A DNA stretch of 30,515 nt from Candidatus Woesearchaeota archaeon (lineage in GTDB: Archaea > Nanobdellota > Nanobdellia > Woesearchaeales > DSVV01), in contig JACQSP010000074.1 of assembly GCA_016205905.1 (NCBI GenBank), forward strand, positions 1 to 30,515. The letters run 5' to 3'. Below are positions 1 to 8,384 of the stretch, one piece after another. Below the pieces are notes generated by a model. It ran no database searches. It was not told where the DNA came from and was given only the letters and a program-made list of their open reading frames with translations. The translations under genes were made by a program, and so were the position numbers. Every line of letters starts with the position of its first letter. Position 1 is the first letter of the stretch.

Positions 1-158
1 AACATCGTAGTCATTCCCTCTTACCTTATACCTCTAACTTCTTACCTTTTTATTCATGTGACGGTGGACTGCGTCCCACAAACGGGTTGAGAGCGGAAAG
101 CAGTATTAAGTGTAAGAACATAAATTAAGAAACAGGAAATCAGCTGAACAAATACAAA
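1..158 (+). repeat. Palindromic element copy A, right half
   Basis: The window opens inside a repeat. Positions 1-51 are a run of CTCTTACC/TACCTCTAAC-like words, and 52-158 carry the conserved right end seen again at 11740-11834 and 18960-19040 and, reversed, at 24991-25100. Shared landmarks are ACGGTGGACTGCGTCC, then CCACAAACG, GAGAGCGG, and a terminal CAGCTGAACAAATA that also occurs in the reversed copy. The left half must lie before position 1. The core words match the different palindrome at 20054-20214, not the GCTTGAAAGT cores of the other copies. Confidence 0.75.
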
Positions 159-196
159 CCTCACCTTTCTTGTTGTCTATAATATCACAACATCAA

Positions 197-204
197 TTTA
201 TATG
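197..204 (+). promoter_or_regulatory. TATA-like box of the oxidoreductase gene
   Basis: TTTATATG is centred about 27 nt before the ATG at 227. That spacing predicts transcription starting at or next to the start codon (leaderless) and argues against the upstream TTG at 170 as the start. Confidence 0.5.
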
Positions 205-226
205 CACAACATACTTTATTAATCCT

Positions 227-1459
227 ATGAGAAAACTAAATATAGGAATAATTGGCTGCGGTGGCATATCAAAAAGCCATATTAATTCATATATTGGGCA
301 AATTTATAGAATTAAACCCTCAAAAAAAGATACACACGAAAATAATGCAAGCAGTAGTAATACAAACGGTGAATATATACTCAATCTAAAAGATCCAAAA
401 GCAAATGTTGTGGCAATTTGCGATTTGTTGGAAGAGAAGGTTGAAGAAACATACAGATTTTATGCAGAACAAGGCTACACAATTGTTCATAAATTCTCTG
501 GAGAAGATTCATACCAGCAGCTTTTAGAATTAGACCTTGATGGAATCAGCATTTGTGTTCCGCCAATTCCAGTCAAAGAAAAAATCATTCTCGCTGCTCT
601 TTCACGACGGAAAAACATTCTGGCTGAGAAACCATTAAGTTATGACTTGGAATCTGCCAAACGTATTGCAGATGCTATTGCTGATACTTTTGATGAAAAA
701 AGTGTTTCTGCAATGTGCTATAATTGGAGAAATACATTTATTATGAAAAAACTAAGAGAAATAATTAATAATTATGCAAATGGTAAATTACAGCATCTTT
801 CAGTAATTCACGTTGAGCCATGGAATTACTTTGGAGAATCATTCTATACCAACTTAGGTTATTTGTTAGAGCATAATATTCATGATATTAATTATCTTAG
901 ATTTCTGAATGGCGAAATCAGAGAAGTTGAGGCAGTAGCTTATGGTGGAGATGGAAGACTGCCAAAAAATCCTTCGTCGATAACCATAAATTTTACATAT
1001 GAAAATGGCACGAAAGGTGTGTTTCATTCAATGAATGGCACAAGAGAAAGTGCATTTAATATTACTGCTGTATTCGAGAAAGGCATAATTCATGGTTTTA
1101 AATCTGATATAAATCCTGACTTTGAATGGAGAGATACACCTTATTACAGGCTTTTTGGGCCAGACGGAAGAGAAATATATAGCGAACCATATGAGCCCTC
1201 TTCACCAAATTTACCATCAAAACCAAACCTATCCTCAAAACCAATTCTCACACCAGACGGTAAAATTTCATGGATAACTGTCAATGAACAAGGTGTCAAT
1301 GGAGGATTATCGCACAATCAAATAATAAATGATTTTTTAGAAGCAGTACAATACAAAAAAGAGCCAAAAAGCAGTGTTGTTGACGGGTATAATGATATCA
1401 AATTTATTTCTGCCATAACCAGATCAATACAAGAAAACAAGAGAGTTAATGTAAACTAA
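227..1459 (+). CDS. Gfo/Idh/MocA family NAD(P)-dependent oxidoreductase
   Basis: This is a predicted cytoplasmic sugar or inositol-type dehydrogenase of about 410 residues; the substrate cannot be told from sequence. The N-terminal Rossmann fold begins NIGIIGCGG with a following SKSH (residues 5-18), and the family EKP motif, whose Lys is normally catalytic, lies at residues 134-136. The C-terminal helix is typical of the family (LSHNQIINDFLEA). I chose ATG 227 because it places the Rossmann strand at the N-terminus and a TATA-like box lies 27 nt upstream; an in-frame TTG at 170 would add 19 unrelated residues. Two hydrophilic insertions are unusual: an Asn/Ser-rich stretch between the first helix and second strand (about residues 30-52), and a Pro/Ser/Lys repeat (PNLPSKPNLSSKP) about residue 330. 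Family assignment is firm; function is open. Confidence 0.9.
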   Translation: MRKLNIGIIGCGGISKSHINSYIGQIYRIKPSKKDTHENNASSSNTNGEYILNLKDPKANVVAICDLLEEKVEETYRFYAEQGYTIVHKFSGEDSYQQLLELDLDGISICVPPIPVKEKIILAALSRRKNILAEKPLSYDLESAKRIADAIADTFDEKSVSAMCYNWRNTFIMKKLREIINNYANGKLQHLSVIHVEPWNYFGESFYTNLGYLLEHNIHDINYLRFLNGEIREVEAVAYGGDGRLPKNPSSITINFTYENGTKGVFHSMNGTRESAFNITAVFEKGIIHGFKSDINPDFEWRDTPYYRLFGPDGREIYSEPYEPSSPNLPSKPNLSSKPILTPDGKISWITVNEQGVNGGLSHNQIINDFLEAVQYKKEPKSSVVDGYNDIKFISAITRSIQENKRVNVN

Positions 1460-1541
1460 GAATTATAATGGATTAGAAATTATTAACCTCTTATTCTCTT
1501 TAAAACACAAGTTACCAATTCATTTAAATAAAACGTTCAAG

Positions 1542-2927
1542 TTAAATAAAACCATCAGCAACAACAACCGCTTCCTTTTTCTTGTTTATTCTTGTATTTT
1601 CACTTTTCTTAATCTCATACAAAAACCAAATTATAGAAACAATAGCAGCAGCAATATTTCCAATCAGCGCAGCCACTGCAACTGACAAATACCCATAACC
1701 TAACACAAACACGAACAAATATGAAAGAGGAACAGCTATAATTAATGATCTTATAAGGTTTACAACAAATCCAGGCATTCCGTATCCCATTCCCTGCATT
1801 GCCCTGCTTATGATCATAGTGGCGACGATAAACGGAAATCCCAATAAATCTAATTGAAGGTAAGGTTTCCCTATTAAAATAAGATTAGTATCTGTTGTAA
1901 ATATTCGTATAAACAACGAAGGGATTACAAAGAATAGTAATGCTATAAACAGTGTAAACACTATGCCTATCTTAGTGCCATATTTAACTATTTCCTTCAC
2001 TAAATCAATTCTTTTCGCGCCGTAAAACATCCCTACTAATACCATTATTGCCATTGATAATGCTACAATCGGCATGATTGCAACGCTGTCTAATCTTGAA
2101 ACCAAGCCAAAAGATGCCACATAATCTGTTCCAAAATAAGCCATTAATCTGTTAATTATCATTACATACAAAGACATCATTAACATTATCATGCTGGCAG
2201 GAATTCCTATAAAAACAATTTCTTTCACTAATTTTTGCGAATATTTAAACGAGCGCGGGTGAATAATAAGTTTAGAATCTTTTTTCAAATAATATATAGA
2301 CAGCATCAGCGAGAGGAAAATCGAAATAACAGTGGCAATTGCAGCGCCTTTGACGCCCAAGTTAAATGTATAAATAAATATGGGGTCTAGAATAATATTT
2401 GTAACCAGTCCAAAAATCTGAATTTTTGTGGGTGTTTTTGTGTCTCCCTGCGCAGAGAAAATACTGCTTATGATAAATGACAAAAACATAAATGTCATTC
2501 CGTAAAACAAAATAGACATATAACTAATAGATAGGTGAAGAACAGTTTCAGCCGCTCCAAAAATTGAGAATAATGGTTTAATAAATATCATACCCACTAT
2601 AGTCAAAATAATGCTGGTAATAATAGAAAGAAAGATTCCATGCATGGCTGTGTTTTCAGCGTCTTCTTTTTTTCCTTCCCCCAAATATCTAGATATTCTC
2701 GAACTCATTCCTATTACAAGGCCGGAATTTAATCCAATTAAAATAAAAAATACAGGAAAAGAGAATGTTAATGCAGCAATTGATTCTGCTCCAAGCCTGC
2801 CGACAAACGCAGTGTCAACTACATTATACATAACCTGAACAAACATTCCTATAATTACTGGCAATGACAGTTTAAGCAATGCCTTTTTTGGCTCCTTAAT
2901 AAAACCCTCGACGCGTTTATGCAGCAT
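1542..2927 (-). CDS. MATE family multidrug/Na+ antiporter
   Basis: This is a 461-residue membrane protein with about twelve hydrophobic helices, the normal MATE size. The start is diagnostic of the family: KLSLPVIIGMFVQVMYNVVD followed by TAFVGRLG (roughly residues 19-46), and the second half repeats the fold (GIPASMIMLMMSLYVMIIN about residue 240). It is predicted to export cationic or toxic compounds in exchange for Na+ or H+; the substrate is unknown. The 3' end faces the oxidoreductase gene (convergent). Upstream, a TATA-like box (rc of TTTATATT at 2951-2958) lies about 27 nt before the ATG, so the transcript is probably leaderless. A short Lys/Glu-rich tail ends the protein. Confidence 0.93.
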   Translation of the reverse strand: MLHKRVEGFIKEPKKALLKLSLPVIIGMFVQVMYNVVDTAFVGRLGAESIAALTFSFPVFFILIGLNSGLVIGMSSRISRYLGEGKKEDAENTAMHGIFLSIITSIILTIVGMIFIKPLFSIFGAAETVLHLSISYMSILFYGMTFMFLSFIISSIFSAQGDTKTPTKIQIFGLVTNIILDPIFIYTFNLGVKGAAIATVISIFLSLMLSIYYLKKDSKLIIHPRSFKYSQKLVKEIVFIGIPASMIMLMMSLYVMIINRLMAYFGTDYVASFGLVSRLDSVAIMPIVALSMAIMVLVGMFYGAKRIDLVKEIVKYGTKIGIVFTLFIALLFFVIPSLFIRIFTTDTNLILIGKPYLQLDLLGFPFIVATMIISRAMQGMGYGMPGFVVNLIRSLIIAVPLSYLFVFVLGYGYLSVAVAALIGNIAAAIVSIIWFLYEIKKSENTRINKKKEAVVVADGFI

Positions 2928-3048
2928 ATATTCAAAAAAGAAAGAGGGGGTTTATATTTGTTTGGTATCAGCAAGCGCATTGCATAGTTTACCAGAAAAA
3001 ACCTCGAAAAGTGTTATCGATGGTATTTACTTTCTATAAAAAACAAGA

Positions 3049-3058
3049 TTTATATATA
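3049..3058 (+). promoter_or_regulatory. TATA-like box of the dinD-like gene
   Basis: TTTATATATA lies about 45-50 nt before the candidate ATG codons at 3094 and 3103, giving a predicted 5' leader of roughly 15-25 nt. Confidence 0.5.
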
Positions 3059-3102
3059 CTATTAATGACCTTATATTAAATTAATAATTTTTGATGGTAA
3101 TC

Positions 3103-3954
3103 ATGGATAAGCAAATCATTATCAAACTTAAGAAAACATTTGAAGATTATGCTAAAGAAGTTGAAGGTGTAGAATTCTGGTTTGCAAGAGAACTTCAAAT
3201 ACTCTTAGGATATGATAAATGGGAGAATTTTCTTAATGCAATAGAAAAGGCAAAGATTGCCTGTAAAAACTCTAGTCATGACGTGAATGACCATTTTCCT
3301 GATGTCAAGAAAATGGTTGAAATTGGTTCAGGAGCAAAAAGGGAAATTGACGAGATTATGCTTACAAGATATGCCTGTTATCTTATTGCTCAAAATGGGG
3401 ATCCAAGAAAAGAAGAAATAGCTTTTGCCCAGAGTTATTTTGCTGTTCAAACAAGAAAGCAGGAATTGATAGAACAGAGAATTGCATTTCAAGAGCGTTT
3501 AGAAGCACGACAGAAACTAGTCGCTTCTGAAACTGAGCTTTCAAAGCTTATTTACGAGCGTGGCGTTGATGATGATGGTTTTGCGAGGATTAGAAGCAAA
3601 GGTGACCAAGTTCTTTTCGATGGGTGCACCACAGCTCAAATGAAAAGCAAACTAAAAGTGCCACAAAGCAGACCTCTTGCTGATTTTTTACCGACGATTA
3701 CAATAACTGCTAAGAATCTTGCTACAGAGATTACTAATTTTAATGTAAAAAAAGATGAATTACAAGGAGAAAACAGCATCACTAAAGAACATATGCAAAA
3801 CAATGCTGGTGTGAGAACATTATTAGTTAGGCGAGGAATAAAACCAGAAGAACTTCCCTCTGAAGAAGACATTAAAAAACTAGAGCGAAAAGTAAAGAAG
3901 GACGAACACAAAATAGCAAATAACTCAAAACATAAAAAAGAAATTAAGCATTAA
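3103..3954 (+). CDS. dinD: DinD-like (DNA-damage-inducible protein D family) protein
   Basis: About 283 residues, close to E. coli DinD in length and collinear with it. Recognisable segments are WFARELQILLGYDKWENF, KIACKNSS, VNDHFPDV, the highly typical LTRYACYLIAQNGDP (about residues 87-101) and FAVQTRKQELIEQR, ending in a RRGIKPEELP segment before a Lys-rich tail. In E. coli the gene is SOS-induced and the protein acts on RecA filaments; whether an archaeal homologue does the same is unknown. The N-terminal half resembles BRO-N-type domains found in phage proteins, so mobile origin is plausible. ATG 3094 is an alternative start; neither has a strong ribosome-binding site. The stop overlaps an ATG opening a 19-codon ORF (3954-4013) that I do not consider a gene. 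Confidence 0.85.
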   Translation: MDKQIIIKLKKTFEDYAKEVEGVEFWFARELQILLGYDKWENFLNAIEKAKIACKNSSHDVNDHFPDVKKMVEIGSGAKREIDEIMLTRYACYLIAQNGDPRKEEIAFAQSYFAVQTRKQELIEQRIAFQERLEARQKLVASETELSKLIYERGVDDDGFARIRSKGDQVLFDGCTTAQMKSKLKVPQSRPLADFLPTITITAKNLATEITNFNVKKDELQGENSITKEHMQNNAGVRTLLVRRGIKPEELPSEEDIKKLERKVKKDEHKIANNSKHKKEIKH

Positions 3955-4120
3955 TGGGCAATAAAGAATTCTCTGAGCCTTTTTGGCATAGCAAAATCCT
4001 CAAAAACCTTTGATTTTTGGGAAGTTACAAATCTACGATTTGCAACTAGCCTCTGGACAAATCAGCTTGCACGACATTTTTCTTCGAAAAAGTCTTGCTA
4101 ACAAAACTCAAATGTATAGA

Positions 4121-4237
4121 TGAGCCATAAGGGATTTGAACCCTCGACCTTCCGATGTCTTTTGCTGTTTGTGACTTCTTGTGAAAATCACAGCACATTA
4201 AGAGTCGGACGCTCTAGCCAGACTGAGCTAATGGCCC
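4121..4237 (-). tRNA. tRNA-Lys (CUU anticodon) with a 42-nt intron
   Basis: On the minus strand the ends pair as a seven-base acceptor stem (GGGCCAT with ATGGCTC, one G-U pair), discriminator A at 4121. The D arm is GCTC...AGAGC, the anticodon stem TCCGA/TCGGA, and the T arm GAGGG-TTCAAAT-CCCTT. The anticodon loop reads CTCTTA-intron-A, giving CUU for Lys. No CCA is encoded. The intron falls after position 37, the canonical archaeal splice position. The upstream side carries a TATA-like box (rc of 4274-4285) and a short inverted repeat ACTGCTT/AAGCAGT (4246-4274). Confidence 0.93.
4157..4198 (-). other. tRNA-Lys intron
   Basis: The 42-nt insertion lies between anticodon-loop positions 37 and 38. 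Its interior can fold through GCTGTGA pairing with TCACA-AACAGC, which with the extended anticodon stem would give a bulge-helix-bulge of the kind cut by archaeal splicing endonuclease. Exon joining would then require RtcB, which is encoded at 6742-8217. Exact borders could shift by one base because A residues flank the junction. Confidence 0.8.
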
Positions 4238-4304
4238 AAACATTTACTGCTTGTACACTATGCGAGTAAGCAGTGTTTTTTAAAGTTTGTTGTTTTGTAT
4301 TCAT

Positions 4305-4336
4305 TTCCGAGGCGAAGCCACCCGTCTCACTATGAT
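4305..4336 (+). repeat. Solo left end of the palindromic element
   Basis: TTCCGAGGCGAAGCCACCCG followed by TCTCA matches the left ends at 8649, 11611 and 18840. No word-repeat core follows it. The next element sequence is a right end at 5284, beyond the intervening gene. Confidence 0.75.
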
Positions 4337-4530
4337 TTTTAATCTTTATAGCTCACTCATTTAAATAATATATTAGATTATTTAATTGTGTTATCAATTT
4401 AATTCTGTAAGCTTTATGTATTAAACATTAGACAGCACACTAATATCTGATTACCACAAACATTTTAAACTTAGCTTCATTCCCTCGGAAATATTAATAG
4501 TAATAATATATCAAAGTGAGGGGGATTCTA

Positions 4531-5271
4531 ATGCAGCAGCAAGAGCACCAAGACTTGGAAGCTAAAATTAAAAAACCTAATTTAAGGTTTGGTACATCTG
4601 GTTTATGTAGCTTAATAACTATGTTTTTTCTGTCTACAAATGGTTGTGCTAACGATGAAGTTCAAATTACAGGGAAAGTAACAAAAGTAGAAAGTCACTT
4701 CGTATCTACAGATGTCCATAAAGACGAAAAAACAGGGAAACTAACCTCTTATTCTAACTCTGCCTGTACAATCTACATTTATTCAGGAGGGGTAGAGTAT
4801 AAACTAAGCGTTTATGATGGACGTAATCAAGGCTTGTGCAATCAAATTATTGAAGAAAGCGCAGGAGTCCAATGCTGCGAGGAGTTCAGGAGGGAGTATG
4901 AAAGAGAAGAATTATCTGGAGCGAGCAAATCTGATAAAAAAGAACGAACAAATGCAGCAGTTGGATATGAAAAATGCAGAAGTATAAAATGCAGCTACCC
5001 GTATTATAATTATGTATCTAATTACAGTTATACTGCACATATTGATAATGACTCCAAATCACCCACTATCACAGTAATTACAAATCCTAAAGAAATTAGG
5101 GATCGTAAAGATAGTGAAGGCAATAATATGAAACAAGTCTATGTTGACCGTGATAGTGTGCGCTACAATTCCAATCCTTCACAAGTATCTGTTCAGCCGT
5201 CGCCATATGTGATGATGAATAAGGTTATGGATAGTGTTCTTCATTCCTTTAAGCGTGTGGTATTGAAATAA
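4531..5271 (+). CDS. Unknown Cys-rich lipoprotein-like secreted protein
   Basis: A 246-residue protein I do not recognise. ATG 4531 is preferred over GTG 4516 because GAGGGGG (4518-4524) sits at ribosome-binding distance. After a charged N-terminus of about 25 residues comes one hydrophobic segment ending LSTNGC, which resembles a lipobox or signal-anchor, so the bulk is probably outside the membrane. The next part is beta-rich (VQITGKVTKVE...CTIYIYSGGVEYKLSVYDG), possibly an OB- or lipocalin-like barrel. Then follow a charged helical stretch with CC and CRSIKC motifs and a Tyr-rich stretch (YPYYNYVSNYSY). Several Cys suggest disulfides. The gene is bracketed by a left (4305) and right (5284) module of the palindromic repeat, about 1.0 kb end to end. 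Confidence 0.6.
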   Translation: MQQQEHQDLEAKIKKPNLRFGTSGLCSLITMFFLSTNGCANDEVQITGKVTKVESHFVSTDVHKDEKTGKLTSYSNSACTIYIYSGGVEYKLSVYDGRNQGLCNQIIEESAGVQCCEEFRREYEREELSGASKSDKKERTNAAVGYEKCRSIKCSYPYYNYVSNYSYTAHIDNDSKSPTITVITNPKEIRDRKDSEGNNMKQVYVDRDSVRYNSNPSQVSVQPSPYVMMNKVMDSVLHSFKRVVLK

Positions 5272-5283
5272 ACTAAATATAAA

Positions 5284-5308
5284 TTCATGTAACGGTGGAC
5301 TGCGTCCT
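5284..5308 (+). repeat. Solo right end of the palindromic element
   Basis: TTCATGTAACGGTGGACTGC followed by GTCC matches the right ends at 52, 11740 and 18960. It diverges after the first 25 bases, so the longer right tail is missing. It lies 13 nt after the stop of the lipoprotein-like gene. Confidence 0.75.
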
Positions 5309-5357
5309 TAGTAATAATTAAAATAAAAAAAGATTAAAAAACTTCAGAAATCAACTT

Positions 5358-5873
5358 TCACTTTCCTTTCAGCAGCTTCACAATCGCTTCGCCAAACTTC
5401 TTCGCAGCAGAAGGGCCGTTTGCAGTGATAATTCTTCCGTCGACGACAACATCTTCCTTGACATAAGTTGCTCCGCCGTGCTTTAAAGCTTTCAAAGATT
5501 CTGGTGTTGAGAAAACAGTTGCCTTTTTCCCAGCTAAAATTCCTGCGTATGCCAATAACATCGGCGCAATGCAAATCGCTGCAATCTTCTGCTCATTGCT
5601 GTCAGCTGTCTTAATTATTGTGTTGAACTCAGGCAAACCGCCAAGAGCTGGCGCGCCAGGCCCTCCAACAACAATAATTATATCATAATCTATCTCTACA
5701 ACCTCGCTTAATGTTAAATCAGGAGTTACTTTCCCGCCTAATTTGCCAATGCATTCTTTTGTTGTTGTGCTGGCTGTCTCTACTTCAATGCCTGCTTTTT
5801 CTAAAATTTCTTTTGGCTCAAAATATTCTTCGTCCCTAAACTCTTTAGGAGCAATAATAAATAATGCTTTCAT
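5358..5873 (-). CDS. DJ-1/PfpI family protein
   Basis: A 171-residue single-domain flavodoxin-like protein. It starts MKALFIIAP with the conserved acidic patch FRDEEYFEP; the nucleophile elbow reads AAICIAP, with Cys at about residue 101. In PfpI-type proteases the residue after this Cys is a catalytic His; here it is Ile, so classical protease activity is unlikely and a glyoxalase/deglycase or chaperone-like role is possible but unproven. The start at 5873 is fixed by AAGGAGGT directly upstream (rc of 5881-5888); a longer reading from 5906 would bury that site. It lies 43 nt after the flavin reductase gene on the same strand, so the two are probably co-transcribed. Confidence 0.88.
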   Translation of the reverse strand: MKALFIIAPKEFRDEEYFEPKEILEKAGIEVETASTTTKECIGKLGGKVTPDLTLSEVVEIDYDIIIVVGGPGAPALGGLPEFNTIIKTADSNEQKIAAICIAPMLLAYAGILAGKKATVFSTPESLKALKHGGATYVKEDVVVDGRIITANGPSAAKKFGEAIVKLLKGK

Positions 5874-5916
5874 GGTATCAACCTCCTTACAAATTCTACA
5901 AGCCACAATCCTTATT

Positions 5917-6648
5917 TTAATATCCCTGTGTTTTTATTTTTTTTGCATCGACGCCCAACTCAATAATTATCTTTTTGATGGCATCTAGAAAATCAGACGA
6001 GCCGCAGGCAAAATAATTTTTTTTCTTTACATCTTTTAATATCTTTTTTAATTTTTCAGCATTAAGCCGTCCAATAAGCCCAAACTCTGGATTTTTGTCA
6101 ACCCGTGTATATGTTATAAAAAACCTGAAATTTTTGTGAGTTTTCGTCAGCTCTATAAACTTATCTTTGAACACAACATCTTCTGGAGTTCTTGCGCTGA
6201 TTATTTTTGTTATCTTTACACCAGGCTTAACGTCGAGTTTATTCTCGAAAATATAATTAATCATGGAATGAAAAGGCATCTGCGCATAACCGCCAGATAT
6301 AAACACAACATCTTTCATTGTATCTTCATAAACAAAATTACCATAAGGTCCTGCAATGCCCATTGTATTGCCCACTTTCAGTGTCATGACATGTTTTGAC
6401 ATCAAGCCATTAGGTAATTCTTTGATAGTTAAATCTAGATATTCATTGTCTGATCTATTGTTTGGCGTGGAAGAAATAGAATAAGCCCTTTTTATATGCT
6501 GCGGGCTGCCATTAACCATTAATTCTGCGCTTAAGACGACAAAATGACCTGGTTTGAAATCAAAAACCTTTCCTTTAACAGGCTTTAGCCTGAATGTTTT
6601 TGTATCTTTTGTTTCCTTAATAATTTTTATGATTTTGTATTCGGCCAT
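5917..6648 (-). CDS. FAD/NAD(P)-binding ferredoxin reductase-like oxidoreductase
   Basis: A 243-residue member of the ferredoxin-NADP reductase superfamily. The FAD-binding barrel (residues 1-105) has the RxYS motif as RAYSISS (54-60) and GPYGNF (100-105). The NAD(P) half starts VVFISGGYAQMPFHSMI (114-130), has a CGSS motif about residue 216, and ends in the usual GVDAKKIKTQGY. The dinucleotide loop is normally GGTGxAP; here it is GGYAQMP, so nucleotide preference may differ. There is no 2Fe-2S domain, so electrons must go to a separate partner. It is first in a probable operon with the DJ-1/PfpI gene. Confidence 0.87.
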   Translation of the reverse strand: MAEYKIIKIIKETKDTKTFRLKPVKGKVFDFKPGHFVVLSAELMVNGSPQHIKRAYSISSTPNNRSDNEYLDLTIKELPNGLMSKHVMTLKVGNTMGIAGPYGNFVYEDTMKDVVFISGGYAQMPFHSMINYIFENKLDVKPGVKITKIISARTPEDVVFKDKFIELTKTHKNFRFFITYTRVDKNPEFGLIGRLNAEKLKKILKDVKKKNYFACGSSDFLDAIKKIIIELGVDAKKIKTQGY

Positions 6649-6741
6649 TTTGTTAGATTCTGTTTTTTAATAATTTTTGCAGGGTGATATTTGGCTAAAA
6701 ATATTAATTAAAAATTGAATTAAATATTAAATTAGTATAAA

Positions 6742-8217
6742 TTAACCCTTGATTACACCCAACGGCTTTAGTTTCACAACAAGATTGCCAATTCCTACTT
6801 CATGGCTCACTTTCACGACTTCATTTATATCTTTATAAGCTTCTGGAGATTCTTCTGCAATGCCTTCCCATGAAGCGCCCTTCAGGAAAATATTCTTCTG
6901 GAGAAGCTCCTGCTGTATTTTTTGCCCTCTGAACCTGCTTATTGCTTCGTTTCTGGACATAACTCTTCCGGCGCCGTGTGCTGTGCTGCCAAATGAAACC
7001 TTTCCTGCCTTTTCTGTTCCGGCAAGAACATAGCTTGCAGTGCCCATTGAGCCAGGGATTAAAACTGGCTGGCCTGTCTTTTGGTAGCAAGACGGCAGTT
7101 CTTTTCTTCCAGGGCCAAAAGACCTTGTTGCGCCTTTTCTATGCACACAGACTTTTCGTTTTTCTTTATAATGATTAGATTCACTTCCTTCATCTCCTTC
7201 GTCGCTGTTTTCATCGTTTACATAATGCTCTTCAATTTTCGCAATATTATGGCACACATCATAAACTACATTTACTTCTGCATTTCCCAAAACTTTTTCT
7301 ATGCTTTCTCTTACCCAATGAGTAATCATCTGCTTGTTTGCAAAAGCAAAATTAGCAGCAGCATTCATAGCTCTGAGATATTTCTGGCCAAGCTCTGATT
7401 GAATGGGCGCGTTAATTAATTCCCTGTCAGGCAGATTTGCATGGCCATACTTCTGCTCCATTTCTTTAATATAATCGCTGGCAACCTGATGCCCTAATCC
7501 TCGGGAGCCGCAGTGAACCATTATTGTTATGTGGCCTGTATTATCAATACCAAAAACTTTTGCAGTTCTGTCGTCGAAAATCTGCTCAATCTGCTGCGCC
7601 TCCAAGAAATGATTTCCAGAGCCTAAACTTCCAAGCTGCGGCATGCCTCTTTTATATGCCATCTCGCTGACACAATGAGGATCGCCTTTAAGATTTCCGC
7701 TGTCCTCTGTCTTTTCCCAGTCTTCTTTCTTGCCGTAACCCTGCTTAACTGCCCATTGCGCGCCCTCTGCAAGAATCTCCTGCAGCATCTCTTTTGTGAC
7801 TTTGCCTATTCTACCTTTTGAGCCGACACCGCTAGGAACATTCTTGAAAAGCTCATTAACTATTTGCTCTCTGTGCTCGATAAAATCTTTGACAGGAATT
7901 GTCGTGGACAAAAGACGGACGCTGCAGCAGATATCATATCCTACACCACCCGGCGATATAATTCCCTCGTCGAGATCAAACGCAGCAACACCACCAATAG
8001 GAAACCCGTAACCTTGATGAGCATCAGGCATTGCATAGGATGCTTTTAATATTCCAGGAAGACATGCAACATTTCTTACCTGCTGCAAAGTGCTGTCTTG
8101 TTTTATCGTTTTCATTAATTGCGGTGAGGCATAAATGATACCAGGAACTTTCATCTTGTCTGTTTTTGGCAATTGCCAGATATTTGGCTGAATTTCTTTA
8201 ATTTCTTTTACATCCAT
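6742..8217 (-). CDS. rtcB: RtcB RNA-splicing ligase (3'-phosphate/cyclic phosphate tRNA ligase)
   Basis: RtcB joins RNA ends bearing 2',3'-cyclic phosphate and 5'-OH using GTP and Mn2+, the step that seals tRNA exons in archaea. At 491 residues it has near-normal length and all key residues are visible: D95 and C98 in PGGVGYDICC, H203 in SGNHF, H235 in HCGSRG, H323 in CHNIAK, KGATRSFGPG (361-370) and the guanylylated His414 in AHGAGR. Oddities are DICC where DINC is usual and a hydrophilic Asp/Glu/Ser-rich insertion at about 332-354. AAAGGTG (rc of 8222-8228) is the ribosome-binding site and an A/T box (8231-8243) lies just upstream. Its likely activator archease is at 11860 and an intron-containing tRNA at 4121. 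Confidence 0.97.
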   Translation of the reverse strand: MDVKEIKEIQPNIWQLPKTDKMKVPGIIYASPQLMKTIKQDSTLQQVRNVACLPGILKASYAMPDAHQGYGFPIGGVAAFDLDEGIISPGGVGYDICCSVRLLSTTIPVKDFIEHREQIVNELFKNVPSGVGSKGRIGKVTKEMLQEILAEGAQWAVKQGYGKKEDWEKTEDSGNLKGDPHCVSEMAYKRGMPQLGSLGSGNHFLEAQQIEQIFDDRTAKVFGIDNTGHITIMVHCGSRGLGHQVASDYIKEMEQKYGHANLPDRELINAPIQSELGQKYLRAMNAAANFAFANKQMITHWVRESIEKVLGNAEVNVVYDVCHNIAKIEEHYVNDENSDEGDEGSESNHYKEKRKVCVHRKGATRSFGPGRKELPSCYQKTGQPVLIPGSMGTASYVLAGTEKAGKVSFGSTAHGAGRVMSRNEAISRFRGQKIQQELLQKNIFLKGASWEGIAEESPEAYKDINEVVKVSHEVGIGNLVVKLKPLGVIKG

Positions 8218-8321
8218 TGTTGCACCTTTCTATAAATATATAATTTCGCTAATGGTTATTCAATTATACATGAAAAAATATACGTAGATTATTTATATAA
8301 TTTGTGTTCTTAACAACAAAG

Positions 8322-8330
8322 TATATAAAT
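8322..8330 (+). promoter_or_regulatory. TATA-like box of the DUF2892 gene
   Basis: TATATAAAT lies about 60 nt before the ATG at 8385. This would leave a leader of about 30 nt carrying the AGAGGTG ribosome-binding site at 8372-8378. A second TATA-like run (8358-8365) is too close to include that site. Confidence 0.45.
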
Positions 8331-8384
8331 ACAATCACTCCTTTTGTTAATTATAACTTTATATCTTAAAAAGAGGTGTAAAAA

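Noticed and set aside
3954..4013. A 19-codon ORF overlapping the dinD-like stop codon
   Set aside because: Very short, no ribosome-binding site or recognisable sequence; chance is sufficient.
3955..4110. Structured small RNA between dinD-like gene and tRNA-Lys
   Set aside because: Small stems are visible (for example CAAATC/GATTTG and TTTTTC/GAAAAA), but they are more simply explained as termination signals for the flanking genes; nothing indicates an independent RNA.
5344..5574. 76-residue ORF on the minus strand
   Set aside because: It overlaps the DJ-1/PfpI gene on the same strand in another frame; its arginine/cysteine-rich sequence is typical of a shadow frame.
7081..7398. 105-residue plus-strand ORF
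   Set aside because: Lies antisense inside rtcB, whose catalytic motifs are intact across the region.
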